The translations under genes and the position numbers were made by a program. A model generated the notes under the pieces. That model made no database searches. It saw nothing but the letters and a program-made list of their open reading frames with translations, and was not told the origin of the DNA. Below are positions 25,960 to 35,290 of a stretch of DNA of 64,000 nucleotides, in pieces (the first letter of the stretch is position 1; every line of letters begins with the position of its first letter). Source of the stretch: Bacteroidota bacterium (GTDB taxonomy: Bacteria; Bacteroidota; Bacteroidia; Bacteroidales; VadinHA17); the NCBI GenBank assembly GCA_016718875.1, contig JADKBL010000001.1, positions 124,001 through 188,000 of the forward strand. Reading direction: 5' to 3'.

Positions 25960-27432
25960 ATGCAAAAAAGTGTACTTATTGTAGGGGCCGGTCTCGGTGG
26001 ACTTGCAACAGCTCTCAGGCTGGTTAAAAAAGGGTATAAAGTTTCTATCATTGAAAAAAACAGTCAGGCAGGAGGACGACTAAATCAGCTGAAAAAAGAT
26101 GGCTTCACATTCGATACCGGACCCAGCTTCTTCAGTATGTCGTATGAGTTCACCGAATTTGCAAAAGACTGTAACATAAAACTGCCCTTCAATTACTATT
26201 CGCTTGACCCTCTCTATACCGTCAATTTCAGGAACAGTCCGGTTACATATTACCTCTACAAGGATCTGAAAAAGCTTGCTGCCCAGTTCTCTGTTTCTGA
26301 TCCTGGTTTTGAAAAAGGTATGGACAGGTACCTGACAAAAAGCGGGAGACTTTTCCACGATACTGTGGATATTGTAATTAAGAGCAACTACGACTCCATC
26401 CTTCAGTACATTATAACTTTGATGAGAGTCAATCCTGTTCACCTTCCGGTAATGTTCCGGAACTTCTGGCAGCAGGTTTCACAATATTTCAGTTCCGAGG
26501 AAGCCCGGCAGATAGTTTCCCTTGTTGCTTTTTTTCTTGGCAGAACTCCTTTTGATACTTCCGGTGTATACACGCTGCTCTCCTATACCGAGTTCAGGCA
26601 CGATGGCTATTTCAACGTTGAGGGAGGAATGTATAAGATTGTTGAAGGTATTGTTGAAGAACTGAGAAAGGATAAGACAGAGATTATTTACAACACTGAA
26701 ATTATCGATTTTGTTGCTGAAGGGAATGATCTCAAGTATCTTATTGACAAAGACAAAAGAAAATGGGAAGCAGATATCATTGTTATAAACAGCGATGCTG
26801 CAGTTTTCAGGGGAAGAGTTTTCAGGAGAAAAGAGTTTTCTGATGAAAAACTTGATAAGAAGGAATGGACAATGGGCCCTCTGACATTTTATCTTGGTCT
26901 AAAATGTAAACTGCCCGGAATCCACCATCACAACTATTACCTGGGTAATAATTTCAAGGAATATGCCGATAAGGTATTTAAGCATCCTGAGATCATGGAA
27001 AAGCCTTATTACTATGTAAATGTACTTTCCAGCTCAAACCCCGGTTGTGCACCTGAAGGAGGAGAAAGTATTTTCTTCGTCTGTCCGGTTCCCGACCTGA
27101 GATTTAAGAAAAACTGGGATGATCGTGATGAAATTGTTGATAGCATTATCGATGATTTCTCAGGAAGAATAGGTAAAAATATCAGGCCCGAGATAGTCTC
27201 CAGAACGGTTTATACTCCTGTTGACTGGCAGGATCAGTTCATTCTTCACAGGGGTAGCGGTCTCGGCCTATCACACAAAATGCTTCAGATCGGAGGATTC
27301 AGACCAAAGAATTTTGATGAGGTTTTCAAAAACGTTTTCTATGTAGGAGCGTCCACAATTCCAGGTACAGGATTGCCAATGGTTATCATTAGTTCAAAAC
27401 TGGCTGCCGAAAGAATTGAAAAGTTCATATAA
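25960..27432 (+). CDS. CrtI/CrtD-type carotenoid desaturase (second copy)
   Basis: 490 residues from the ATG at 25960, directly before the FAD-binding strand (SVLIVGAGLGGLATAL); the earlier in-frame ATG at 25906 would add residues that overlap the TPR gene. AGGRLNQ, FDTGPSFF and the C-terminal GASTIPGTGLPMV are FAD-domain motifs. The mid-region FYLGLKCKLPGIHHHNYYLG and MLQIGGFRPKN resemble Bacteroidota CrtI and CrtD rather than the first copy at 13872. It is either the phytoene desaturase of this operon or the 3',4'-desaturase that makes saproxanthin-type pigments after CruF. With two desaturases present, one of each is plausible. Confidence 0.83.
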   Translation: MQKSVLIVGAGLGGLATALRLVKKGYKVSIIEKNSQAGGRLNQLKKDGFTFDTGPSFFSMSYEFTEFAKDCNIKLPFNYYSLDPLYTVNFRNSPVTYYLYKDLKKLAAQFSVSDPGFEKGMDRYLTKSGRLFHDTVDIVIKSNYDSILQYIITLMRVNPVHLPVMFRNFWQQVSQYFSSEEARQIVSLVAFFLGRTPFDTSGVYTLLSYTEFRHDGYFNVEGGMYKIVEGIVEELRKDKTEIIYNTEIIDFVAEGNDLKYLIDKDKRKWEADIIVINSDAAVFRGRVFRRKEFSDEKLDKKEWTMGPLTFYLGLKCKLPGIHHHNYYLGNNFKEYADKVFKHPEIMEKPYYYVNVLSSSNPGCAPEGGESIFFVCPVPDLRFKKNWDDRDEIVDSIIDDFSGRIGKNIRPEIVSRTVYTPVDWQDQFILHRGSGLGLSHKMLQIGGFRPKNFDEVFKNVFYVGASTIPGTGLPMVIISSKLAAERIEKFI

Positions 27433-27446
27433 CTAATGTATATAAG

Positions 27447-28735
27447 ATGAAGATCAACATATTATGGCTCAGGAGAGATCTTCGTCTTCATGATAACACT
27501 GCCCTTAATGCAGCACTTGCCTCTGGTTTACCTGTCCTGCCTGTTTTCATTTTTGACACCAACATTATCAGCGAGCTTCCTGTCGATGATCCCCGGATAA
27601 CCTTCATTCATGAAACCCTTGAAAATATAAACAAAGATCTGGCAAAATCAGGAAGCTCCGTTTATGTTATTAAAGATACTCCTGAAGCAGCATGGAAAAA
27701 ACTATTACTGGAATTTGATATCAATGAGGTCTTCGTTAACAAGGATTATGAACCATATGCCATTGATAGAGATAACCAGATCGAAGTCATTCTCAATCAA
27801 CATAATATCCCTTTGCGCAAGTACCGGGACCAGGTGATCTTTGAAGAGGACGGGATTTTAAAAAGTGATGGAAAACCTTACACAGTTTTCACACCCTATA
27901 AAAACATATGGCTACGGAAATTATTATCAGAATCATCAGTAAAAGAAAAACCATTAATAAAACCAGATCCCGGCTTTTATCAGTTCATTTTCACTTTTCC
28001 CACAATTGAAAAAACAGGATTCAGAAAAAGTCAGGTGACAGTTAAGCCATATGATCTTTCAGTAATTAAAGATTATCATATTTACCGCGATCTGCCGGCA
28101 GAGGATAAAACCAGTTATCTCTCCCCACATCTGAGGTTTGGAACTGTCAGTATCCGGAAACTGGTACACCTGTCACTGGAACATAACAATGTTTTCTCTC
28201 CGAACTCATCTGGCGTGAATTTTTTATGCAGATACTCTTTCATTACCCAAAAGTTGTAACAGAGAGCTTCAAAAAGAAATATGATGACATTGAGTGGCGA
28301 AACAATGAAAAGGAATTTGAACTCTGGTGCAGTGGTGAAACAGGCTATCCTATTGTCGATGCCGGTATGAGACAGCTTAATGAGACAGGGTTTATGCATA
28401 ACAGAGTGAGGATGATCTGCGCAAGCTTTCTTTGCAAGCACCTACTCATAGACTGGCGTTGGGGGGAGGCATATTTTGCCGGCAAACTACTCGATTACGA
28501 GCTCTCGTCAAACAATGGAAACTGGCAGTGGGCAGCAGGTACAGGCTGCGATGCTGCCCCTTATTTCAGGGTTTTTAATCCATATATACAGCAGAAAAAG
28601 TTTGATCCGGGGCACATTTACATTAAGAGATGGGTTCCTGAGTATGGCAAATCCGCTTATCCGGAGCCGGTTGTTGAACATGCTTTTGCCCGCGACAGGG
28701 CTCTTGCAGCATACAAAAACGGATTAAAGAAATAA
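27447..28735 (+). pseudogene. Deoxyribodipyrimidine photolyase, split by a one-base frameshift
   Basis: The joined product is about 429 residues. The N-terminal half starts ILWLRRDLRLHDNTALN (antenna-binding alpha/beta domain) and the C-terminal half has the FAD-binding helices ELIWREFFMQ, CSGETGYPIVDAGMRQL, NRVRMICASFL, DWRWGEAYFA and SSNNGNWQWAAGTGCD, so the active site is complete. The two halves are in different frames; adding one base to the T4 run at 28192-28195 restores a continuous protein. It repairs cyclobutane pyrimidine dimers with blue light and lies 14 bases after the carotenoid desaturase, a common pairing in photoprotection operons. Given the perfect C-terminal half, an assembly indel is more likely than decay. 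Confidence 0.88.
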
Positions 28736-28743
28736 AAAATCAG

Positions 28744-28766
28744 AAACAGCGCATAAAATGCTGTTT
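28744..28766 (+). terminator. Weak hairpin after the photolyase gene
   Basis: AAACAGC and GCTGTTT form a 7-bp stem around a nine-base loop, with an alternative inner GCAT/ATGC pairing. There is no clear U tract after it, so termination at this site is only possible. Confidence 0.3.
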
Positions 28767-28774
28767 GGCATCAG

Positions 28775-28808
28775 TTGAACATCCTCCCGTATTATTTGTT
28801 TAACTTTG
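28775..28808 (+). promoter_or_regulatory. Bacteroidota-type promoter before the DAK2-DegV gene
   Basis: TTG at 28775-28777 and TAACTTTG at 28801-28808 match the -33/-7 consensus (TTG, TAnnTTTG) with 23 bases between, slightly long. The start codon is 24 bases downstream of the -7 box. This indicates that the DAK2-DegV gene is transcribed separately from the carotenoid operon. Confidence 0.5.
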
Positions 28809-28832
28809 CAAAACTATCGTTAACCATTTTGT

Positions 28833-30638
28833 ATGGCAACAGCTTTACCTGCACCGCTAGTTGAAATGGATGGGCGCCGTCTCTATTATACTTTCATTGC
28901 CGGAGCAAGGAAGGTCATTGAGCACCAGGTAGAGCTCAACAAGATAAACGTATTTCCTGTAAATGACGGAGATACCGGTACTAACCTGGCATCAACAATC
29001 AGGGCGGTTATCGATTCACTTCATCCCCACAAATCATACAAGATTACAGCAGACAGGATTGCCGAGACTTCCCTTGTAAATGCACGGGGAAATTCAGGTA
29101 TCATCTTTGCCCAGTTCCTCTATGGCATGAGCATGGAAACCGGCAATTTTAAAACAATAAATATTGCACAGTTTGCCGAAAGCATCAAAAAATCAATCCG
29201 TTATATCTACGAAGCTATTGCAAACCCTGTAGAAGGGACAATGCTGACAGTTATAAGGGACTGGGCTGATTATATATATGATAACCGGAACAAGTTCACC
29301 GACTTCAATGAGATGTTCCTGGGTTCGGTCGAAATCCTAAACAGATCACTGATTGAAACCAAGTCTAAACTTGCAGTACTGGCTAAGGCCAATGTTGTTG
29401 ATGCAGGCGCAAGAGGATTTGTTCTTTTCATTGAAGGAATTATTGAATTCATTACTCACCGGAATATAAAGGAACTGATCCAGGCTAAAGCAGAGACCGC
29501 CCTTTTTGAAAAGATAGAGGAGACCATTCCGCAGAATGTTGAATTCCGTTTCTGTACTGAAGCACTTATTAAGGATTGCAAAGTCAACAGCAAATCAATA
29601 CTTGAAATTCTGAACCGTTACGGAGATTCAATAGTAGTTGCAGGGTCCGACAGGATGAAACGGTTGCATGTCCATACCAATACACCTGCAGACCTCTTTA
29701 GTGAGCTCAGGGAAACCGGCACAATTGCCTTTCAGAAGGCTGATGATATGATCCGCCAGAGCGATGTGGTTTATAACCGCAAATGGAAAATAGCAATTGT
29801 AACCGATTCAACATGTGATCTCGCACAGGATCTTATAGATCAGTATCAGATTAACATGCTGCCTATAAATATCAATTTCGGAGAAAATCACTATCTCGAT
29901 AAGGTTACGATCCAGCCGGAGCAGTTCTACAAATTGCTTGAGGAGAATAATGATTATCCCAAGTCAGCTCAGGTCAACGAAAAATCCTTCACCAACCTCT
30001 ATTCACACCTTGCTTCTCACTACGATTCAATTATCGCTATTCATCTGAGTGACAAGCTAAGTGGTACCTTTGGCAGCAGTCAGAAAGCCGCAAAGGCAAT
30101 AAGCAGGGAGTTTAACAAGCCTATATCGGTAATCAATTCGAAGAGTCTGTCAGGGGCACTGGGTCTTTTGGTACTCAGGGCGGCCATGGCCATTGAAGAA
30201 GGATATTCACATGAAAAGGTTGTTGAGATGACTGAGGGCTGGGCCAAAAAAATTAAGGTGCTGGTCAGTGTGAAAAACCTTAAATACCTCATCAGGGGCG
30301 GACGACTGTCAGCAACAAGGGGTCTAATTGCCAGGATGCTTAACGTCAACCCTATTGTTTCAATTGATGAATCCGGTAAAGCTGTTGTCTTCGATAAAGC
30401 ATTCAACCAGAAAGCAATAATGGAAAGGGTCATCCATCATGTAAAACAACAGGCCCGTGAAGGATCAATATGGAACTATATTGTGCTTCATGCCAACAAC
30501 GAAGAAGCAGCTAACTGGTATATAGCCCGGATGGAAGAAATTACATCTCTCAAACCCGTTTCGGTTGTAAATATTTCTCCTGTAATTGGGGCTAATGTAG
30601 GCATAGGCGCTGCAGCTGTTGCATTTTTACCTGAATAA
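28833..30638 (+). CDS. DAK2 (DhaL)-DegV fusion protein, fatty-acid-kinase-like
   Basis: 601 residues in two parts. The N-terminus has the DhaL nucleotide-binding signature NVFPVNDGDTGTNLAST and ARGNSGIIFAQFLYG (residues about 30-100). Then comes a middle domain resembling the FakA linker (RFCTEALI, IVVAGSDRMKRLHVHT). From about residue 325 a DegV fold follows: IAIVTDSTCDL, LSDKLSGTFGSS and RGGRLSATRG, which bind fatty acid in FakB-type proteins. In Firmicutes FakA (DhaL) and FakB (DegV) are separate subunits that phosphorylate exogenous fatty acids. Here both functions sit on one chain. Such fusions occur in Bacteroidota; the fatty-acid role is inferred. Confidence 0.85.
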   Translation: MATALPAPLVEMDGRRLYYTFIAGARKVIEHQVELNKINVFPVNDGDTGTNLASTIRAVIDSLHPHKSYKITADRIAETSLVNARGNSGIIFAQFLYGMSMETGNFKTINIAQFAESIKKSIRYIYEAIANPVEGTMLTVIRDWADYIYDNRNKFTDFNEMFLGSVEILNRSLIETKSKLAVLAKANVVDAGARGFVLFIEGIIEFITHRNIKELIQAKAETALFEKIEETIPQNVEFRFCTEALIKDCKVNSKSILEILNRYGDSIVVAGSDRMKRLHVHTNTPADLFSELRETGTIAFQKADDMIRQSDVVYNRKWKIAIVTDSTCDLAQDLIDQYQINMLPININFGENHYLDKVTIQPEQFYKLLEENNDYPKSAQVNEKSFTNLYSHLASHYDSIIAIHLSDKLSGTFGSSQKAAKAISREFNKPISVINSKSLSGALGLLVLRAAMAIEEGYSHEKVVEMTEGWAKKIKVLVSVKNLKYLIRGGRLSATRGLIARMLNVNPIVSIDESGKAVVFDKAFNQKAIMERVIHHVKQQAREGSIWNYIVLHANNEEAANWYIARMEEITSLKPVSVVNISPVIGANVGIGAAAVAFLPE

Positions 30639-30647
30639 TCCGGCAGC

Positions 30648-31430
30648 ATGAGTTTTCTCCAGATTTACCTGCAGGCTTTCGTGGTCATAATGGCCCTGAT
30701 GACGCTGGTATGGATCATCAGTATAATCATAAAAAATGCAAGTATCGTCGATATTTTCTGGGGATTAGGATTTGTTGCAGCCTCCGTTTTCTATTTCCTG
30801 AAAACCGGTGATTCAAACATCAGAAAAATCATAATTGTAACAATTGTTACAATCTGGGGACTCAGGCTTTCTGCCTACCTGGCATGGCGGAACCTTGGAA
30901 AGGGAGAGGATTTCCGTTATCAGAATTTCAGAAAAAAATATGGGGAACAACGATACTGGTGGGTCAGCTTCTTCCAGGTTTTCCTCCTCCAGGGAACACT
31001 TATGTGGATTATCTCTGCCCCACTGCTCGGAGCTCAGATTAACAGCAATGTAACACAGCTTAACGTACTGGACTACACTGGAATAACAGTCTGGATTATT
31101 GGCTTTATGTTTGAGGCAGGGGGCGATTTTCAGCTTGCTCTTTTTAAATCTGATCCATCAAATAAGGGTAAGGTCCTCAACACCGGATTCTGGCGCTATA
31201 CCAGACATCCGAATTATTTCGGTGATTCAGCAGCCTGGTGGGGATATGGACTAATCTGTATTGCATCGGGTAGTTATTTGCCTGCTTTAGGGTCTGTTCT
31301 TATGACTGCCCTGATAATTAAAGTATCGGGAGTCGCAATGCTTGAGAAATCTCTGAAGGAACAGAAACCACAGTATCTTGAATATATAAGAAAGACCAGT
31401 GCATTTCTTCCCTGGTTCCCAAAGAGGTAA
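30648..31430 (+). CDS. DUF1295 family membrane protein (steroid reductase-like)
   Basis: 260 residues with about six transmembrane helices. SIVDIFWGLGFV near the start and RHPNYFGDSAAWWGYGL near residue 185 are the DUF1295 hallmarks; the latter resembles the NADPH/S-adenosylmethionine-binding region of the steroid 5-alpha-reductase/ICMT superfamily. The natural reaction of bacterial DUF1295 proteins is mostly unknown. It follows the DAK2-DegV gene by 9 bases and is probably co-transcribed. Repeat-like DNA follows it. Confidence 0.82.
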   Translation: MSFLQIYLQAFVVIMALMTLVWIISIIIKNASIVDIFWGLGFVAASVFYFLKTGDSNIRKIIIVTIVTIWGLRLSAYLAWRNLGKGEDFRYQNFRKKYGEQRYWWVSFFQVFLLQGTLMWIISAPLLGAQINSNVTQLNVLDYTGITVWIIGFMFEAGGDFQLALFKSDPSNKGKVLNTGFWRYTRHPNYFGDSAAWWGYGLICIASGSYLPALGSVLMTALIIKVSGVAMLEKSLKEQKPQYLEYIRKTSAFLPWFPKR

Positions 31431-31449
31431 CTTTTTTACCTTAATTTTT

Positions 31450-31516
31450 CCCGCTGATCTCGCTGATGATCGCTGATATTAAATACGTTCTGCGAGAATC
31501 TGCGAAATCTGCGGGA
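31450..31516. repeat. Degenerate CGCTGAT/CGCAGATTT repeat
   Basis: Reverse-complement copies of CGCAGATTTCGCAGATTCTCGCAGA-type units separate the DUF1295 gene from the GH106-like lipoprotein gene. Related units occur at 39351-39437 and 55170-55205. The rest of the 174-base gap has no other feature. Confidence 0.5.
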
Positions 31517-31605
31517 CAATCAAAAAGGTTCCAGATTTATTAGAATTCCATATCTTTAACTGATAATTAAGATCTGTTGTGAATCTCACTATTTATCAGT
31601 TATCT

Positions 31606-33559
31606 ATGAAGATATTCTGTCGTTTGTTTTTTCTGATGCTTATTGTCTCTCTACTGTCGCAATGTTCAGGAAAAGCCCCTGATGAGTTTATTGATCCTCC
31701 GCGGGAATTTTCCTTAATGCCTTTCTGGTTCTGGAACGACTCGCTGAAAGATGAGGAAATAATCCGTCAGATTGCTGATTTTGATGAACATGGTGTTTAT
31801 GGATTTGTAATCCATCCGCGGATAGGCCTGCCTGAAAATATCAAATGGCTCTCTCCGGAAATGATACATTCTATGAATACTGCTATAAGTGAAGCAGCAA
31901 GACGAAAGATGTATGTGATACTCTATGATGAAGGAATGTATCCATCCGGTTCTTCCAGCGGGCAGGTGGTGGCACGCAATCCATTGCATGCTGCAAGGGG
32001 ACTTGCTAAAATTGATCTTGAACCGGGCGAAAAACCGGAACTTGATAAAAGACAGAACTTAATTACTACAATAAAAAGGCCCAATGGTAAACATGTTGCC
32101 ATAATTGACCAGCCATCAGGAGGACTGATAAGAGGATTGCATTATATCGGCGAAGGTACTGACACAATTCATGAGGAGTTACCGCCTGCCGGTGATATAC
32201 TTAATCCCGAAGCGGTAACAAGCTTCATGGACCTGGTTTATGAAAAGTTTGCAAAAGAATTCGGACAATATTTCGGAACAACAATCCTGGGTGTCTTCAC
32301 TGATGAACCATCCACCCTCGGACGTAACAGTCAGCCGGATGTAAGACCCGGAAATAAAAACCTTTTGATGCAGGTCAGTAATATCACTGGTTATGACATT
32401 ACCCCATTCCTTTCCGACCTTTGGTATGATGATTCTCCGGAATCATTTAAACACCGTAACGATTACAACAGAGCAATCAATATATGTCTTGAGGAGAATT
32501 ACTACAAACGTCTGGGAGACTGGTGCCGCAATCATGGAATTGCTTTGATGGGACATCCGGCAGGATCGATGGATATCGGAGCAGAGCGGTTCTTTCAGGT
32601 TCCCGGTCAGGATCTTGTATGGCGTTATGTAGAGCCCGGACCAAAAGCTCTTGAAGGGCAACATTCAACAATGGCAAAATGTGCATCAAGCGCAATGATA
32701 CATCTAGGCAACAGGAGAAATTCAAACGAATTATACGGAGCTTACGGGCATAATCTCACTTATGATGAGATGAAATGGCTGGCAGCCTGGTGCTTTGTCC
32801 GGGGTCACAATATGCTGTTTCCTCATGCTTTTTACTATTCGGTACGGGGACCAAGACTAAATGAGCGTCCTCCTGATGTAGGTCCGAATGCCGCATGGTG
32901 GGACAATTATAAACCTTACGCTGATGTATGTCGCAGGCTCAGCTGGATTAATACTGATTCAAAAACATATATGCGATCTCGCCATCCTGTGTGAGGCTGA
33001 CTGGCTTCCTGATAAATCTGCAAAGGTTCTGTTTGAGAACCAGCACGACTTCAACTATCTTGAGATAAGACAACTGGTTGAAGATTGCAGCTATGATTCA
33101 GATGGAATACATATTGCAGGAATGACTTACAGATCTTTGGTAATTGACAGTATTTCATATCTTCCTCCCGAAGTAATGAGCATACTGCAAAAACTTGCCC
33201 GAAACAGACAACTGATTATAAACAAAAATTCACCAGCTGCGGAGATCTTAAATGATGCCCGATACTATTCTCAACCTGATGAACTGATCACAGAAATCAA
33301 TATGGGATGTCCTGCTGATATTACTGTTACTCCGGCCTGTCCCGATATCAGATACAGACATGTTGTAAAAGGAAATGACCATTATTATATCCTTTTCAAT
33401 GAAGGAGAAAACAAAACAGCTTTTAAATTAAAGATCTCATTAGAAGGCAAAAAACAATGGCTGAATCCAGAAACTGCAGAAACCACAGAAATGACTCCTG
33501 GTGAAGAAGTCGTTTTTAATCCTCACGAACTAAAAATATTATTTGTAGAAAATATTTAG
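31606..33559 (+). pseudogene. GH106-like glycoside hydrolase lipoprotein, split by a one-base frameshift
   Basis: The joined product is about 650 residues. From the ATG at 31606 a lipoprotein signal ends LLSQC; the upstream GTG at 31579 would lengthen the n-region without benefit. PPREFSLMPFWFWND, GFVIHPRIGLPE, YDEGMYPSGSSSGQV and GVFTDEP are typical of GH106-type and related glycosyl hydrolases. The frame changes in an A5 run at 32961-32965: removing one A joins NTDSK to HICDLAILCEADWLP and the rest of the beta-rich C-terminal part. Shorter than the 968-residue relative at 536, it may lack that protein's C-terminal module. The gene ends in a 22-base palindrome and precedes an FAD oxidoreductase. 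Confidence 0.75.
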
Positions 33560-33570
33560 CTAAATATTTT
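33549..33570. terminator. 22-base palindrome over the stop of the GH106-like lipoprotein gene
   Basis: AAAATATTTAG followed by CTAAATATTTT is a perfect 22-base palindrome that includes the TAG stop at 33557-33559. As RNA it could form an AU-rich hairpin ending in UUUU and act as a weak terminator. Being symmetric, it could also be a protein site. Confidence 0.4.
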
Positions 33571-33579
33571 AAGGTTACC

Positions 33580-33587
33580 TATATTTG
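33580..33587 (+). promoter_or_regulatory. Candidate -7 box before the FAD oxidoreductase gene
   Basis: TATATTTG matches TAnnTTTG and ends 21 bases before the ATG at 33609. No good -33 TTG is seen, so the support is limited. Confidence 0.35.
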
Positions 33588-33608
33588 AGATCCTGTTAAA
33601 ATTTTGAT

Positions 33609-35267
33609 ATGAAATTAAACTTTGTCACACTTATTCTGGCGACATTATTACTAGCCGGATGCCAGTCTGGTTCCTCTGAAAAAGAACTGAAGGCAGACGT
33701 AATCGTTTACGGAGGAACATCCTCAGCTGTTACCACTGCAGTACAAATCAAAAGAATGGGCAAATCGGTAATTATCGTTTCTCCTGATGTACATATAGGA
33801 GGACTTACCTCATCAGGTCTGGGCTATACCGATACCGGAAATAAGGAGGTCATTGGAGGACTTGCAAGGGAGTTTTACCATCTTCTTTATCAGCATTATA
33901 TGATACCTGAATCGTGGAACTGGCAGAAACAGTCGGAATTCGGAAACAAAGGACAGGGAACCCCTGCAATTGATGGCGAGTTCCGTACTATCTGGCTGTT
34001 TGAACCACATGTTGCAGAAGAGGCATTCGAGAAAATGATCGCTGATAGTAATCTGACTATTTACAGAGATGAATGGCTCGACAGATCCGCCGGTGTTGTA
34101 AAGGAAAAAGGAAAAATAATCTCAATCAGAACCCTTAGCGGAAAGGTATTCAGGGGAAAGATTTTTGTAGATGCAACATATGAAGGCGATCTGATGGCCG
34201 CTGCAGGTGTCAGCTACCATACAGGACGTGAAGGAAGTTCCCAATATAACGAGGAGTGGAACGGCGTTCAGGTAGGAGATTTCCCTGTAAAGCATCATGA
34301 TTTCGACAATCTGAAGATAAGTCCTTATAAAATCCCAGGTGATCCCTCAAGCGGACTTTTGCCGAGAATCTCACCCAATCCTCCCGGTAACCGCGGTGAT
34401 GCAGATAAGCGGATACAGGCATATTGTTACAGGACATGCCTGACAGATAATCCCGACAACATGGTACCTTTTATGCGTCCTCCGGGATATGATTCAACCC
34501 AATATGAACTTCTGATACGTATATTCGAGGCCGGATGGAGAGGAACATTTAACAAGTTTGACGCAATACCCAACAGAAAACTGGATGTTAATAATCATGG
34601 ACCTTTCAGCTTTGATAATATAGGTATGAATTATGATTATCCGGATGCTTCATATGAGAGAAGAAAAGAGATTATAGATGAACACATTACATATCAGAAG
34701 GGCCTCTTGTATTTTATTGCAAACGATCCGCGGGTACCAGTTGAAGTAAGCTCAGAAATGTTAAGATGGGGATACTCGGCAGATGAATTTGCTGATAACG
34801 GTAACTGGCCGTATAATATATATGTACGTGAAGCAAGAAGAATGATCGGTGATTTTGTGATGACTGAGAACGAAGTACTGAGCAGGAAGGAAGTTACCCG
34901 TTCTATCGGAATGGGATCCTACAATCTCGACTCACATAACACCCAACGATATGTAACCCCCGAAGGCTTTACCGAAAATGAGGGTGATGTTGAACATCCT
35001 ACACCAAATCCTTACAGGATTGACCTTGGATCAATACTGCCAAAAAAGGAGGAATGCAGTAATCTTCTGGTGAGCATTTGCGTGTCAAGTTCACATATTG
35101 CTTATGGATCTATCAGAATGGAACCTGTATTTATGATACTTGGCCAGAGCGCAGGAACTGTGGCAGCAATGGCACTTGAAAAGAAAAAAGCCATCCATGA
35201 CCTTACATATGAAGAGATCAGGGAGAAGCTTCTGGCCGACGGACAGGTACTGGAATACAATAAATAA
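33609..35267 (+). CDS. Lipoprotein FAD-dependent oxidoreductase
   Basis: 552 residues with a lipoprotein signal ending LLAGC (Cys18). VIVYGGTSSAVTTAVQIKRMG is the N-terminal dinucleotide-binding fold of the FAD-dependent oxidoreductase family often found in glycan-use loci, followed by HIGGLTSSGLGYTD. FVDATYEGDLMAAAGV near residue 190 and the C-terminal FMILGQSAGTVAAM complete the FAD-binding domain. The export signal on a flavoprotein is unusual and suggests periplasmic action on a sugar or polyol. It follows the GH106-like lipoprotein by 49 bases, which supports a role in glycan breakdown. The substrate is unknown. Confidence 0.8.
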   Translation: MKLNFVTLILATLLLAGCQSGSSEKELKADVIVYGGTSSAVTTAVQIKRMGKSVIIVSPDVHIGGLTSSGLGYTDTGNKEVIGGLAREFYHLLYQHYMIPESWNWQKQSEFGNKGQGTPAIDGEFRTIWLFEPHVAEEAFEKMIADSNLTIYRDEWLDRSAGVVKEKGKIISIRTLSGKVFRGKIFVDATYEGDLMAAAGVSYHTGREGSSQYNEEWNGVQVGDFPVKHHDFDNLKISPYKIPGDPSSGLLPRISPNPPGNRGDADKRIQAYCYRTCLTDNPDNMVPFMRPPGYDSTQYELLIRIFEAGWRGTFNKFDAIPNRKLDVNNHGPFSFDNIGMNYDYPDASYERRKEIIDEHITYQKGLLYFIANDPRVPVEVSSEMLRWGYSADEFADNGNWPYNIYVREARRMIGDFVMTENEVLSRKEVTRSIGMGSYNLDSHNTQRYVTPEGFTENEGDVEHPTPNPYRIDLGSILPKKEECSNLLVSICVSSSHIAYGSIRMEPVFMILGQSAGTVAAMALEKKKAIHDLTYEEIREKLLADGQVLEYNK

Positions 35268-35290
35268 CAGGCGATCCTGTTTTTAGATAT

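Noticed and set aside
27447..33559. Programmed frameshifting in the photolyase and GH106-like genes
   Set aside because: Neither site has an X XXY YYZ heptamer in the needed frame, one needs a -1 and the other a +1 change, and homologues are single-frame proteins.
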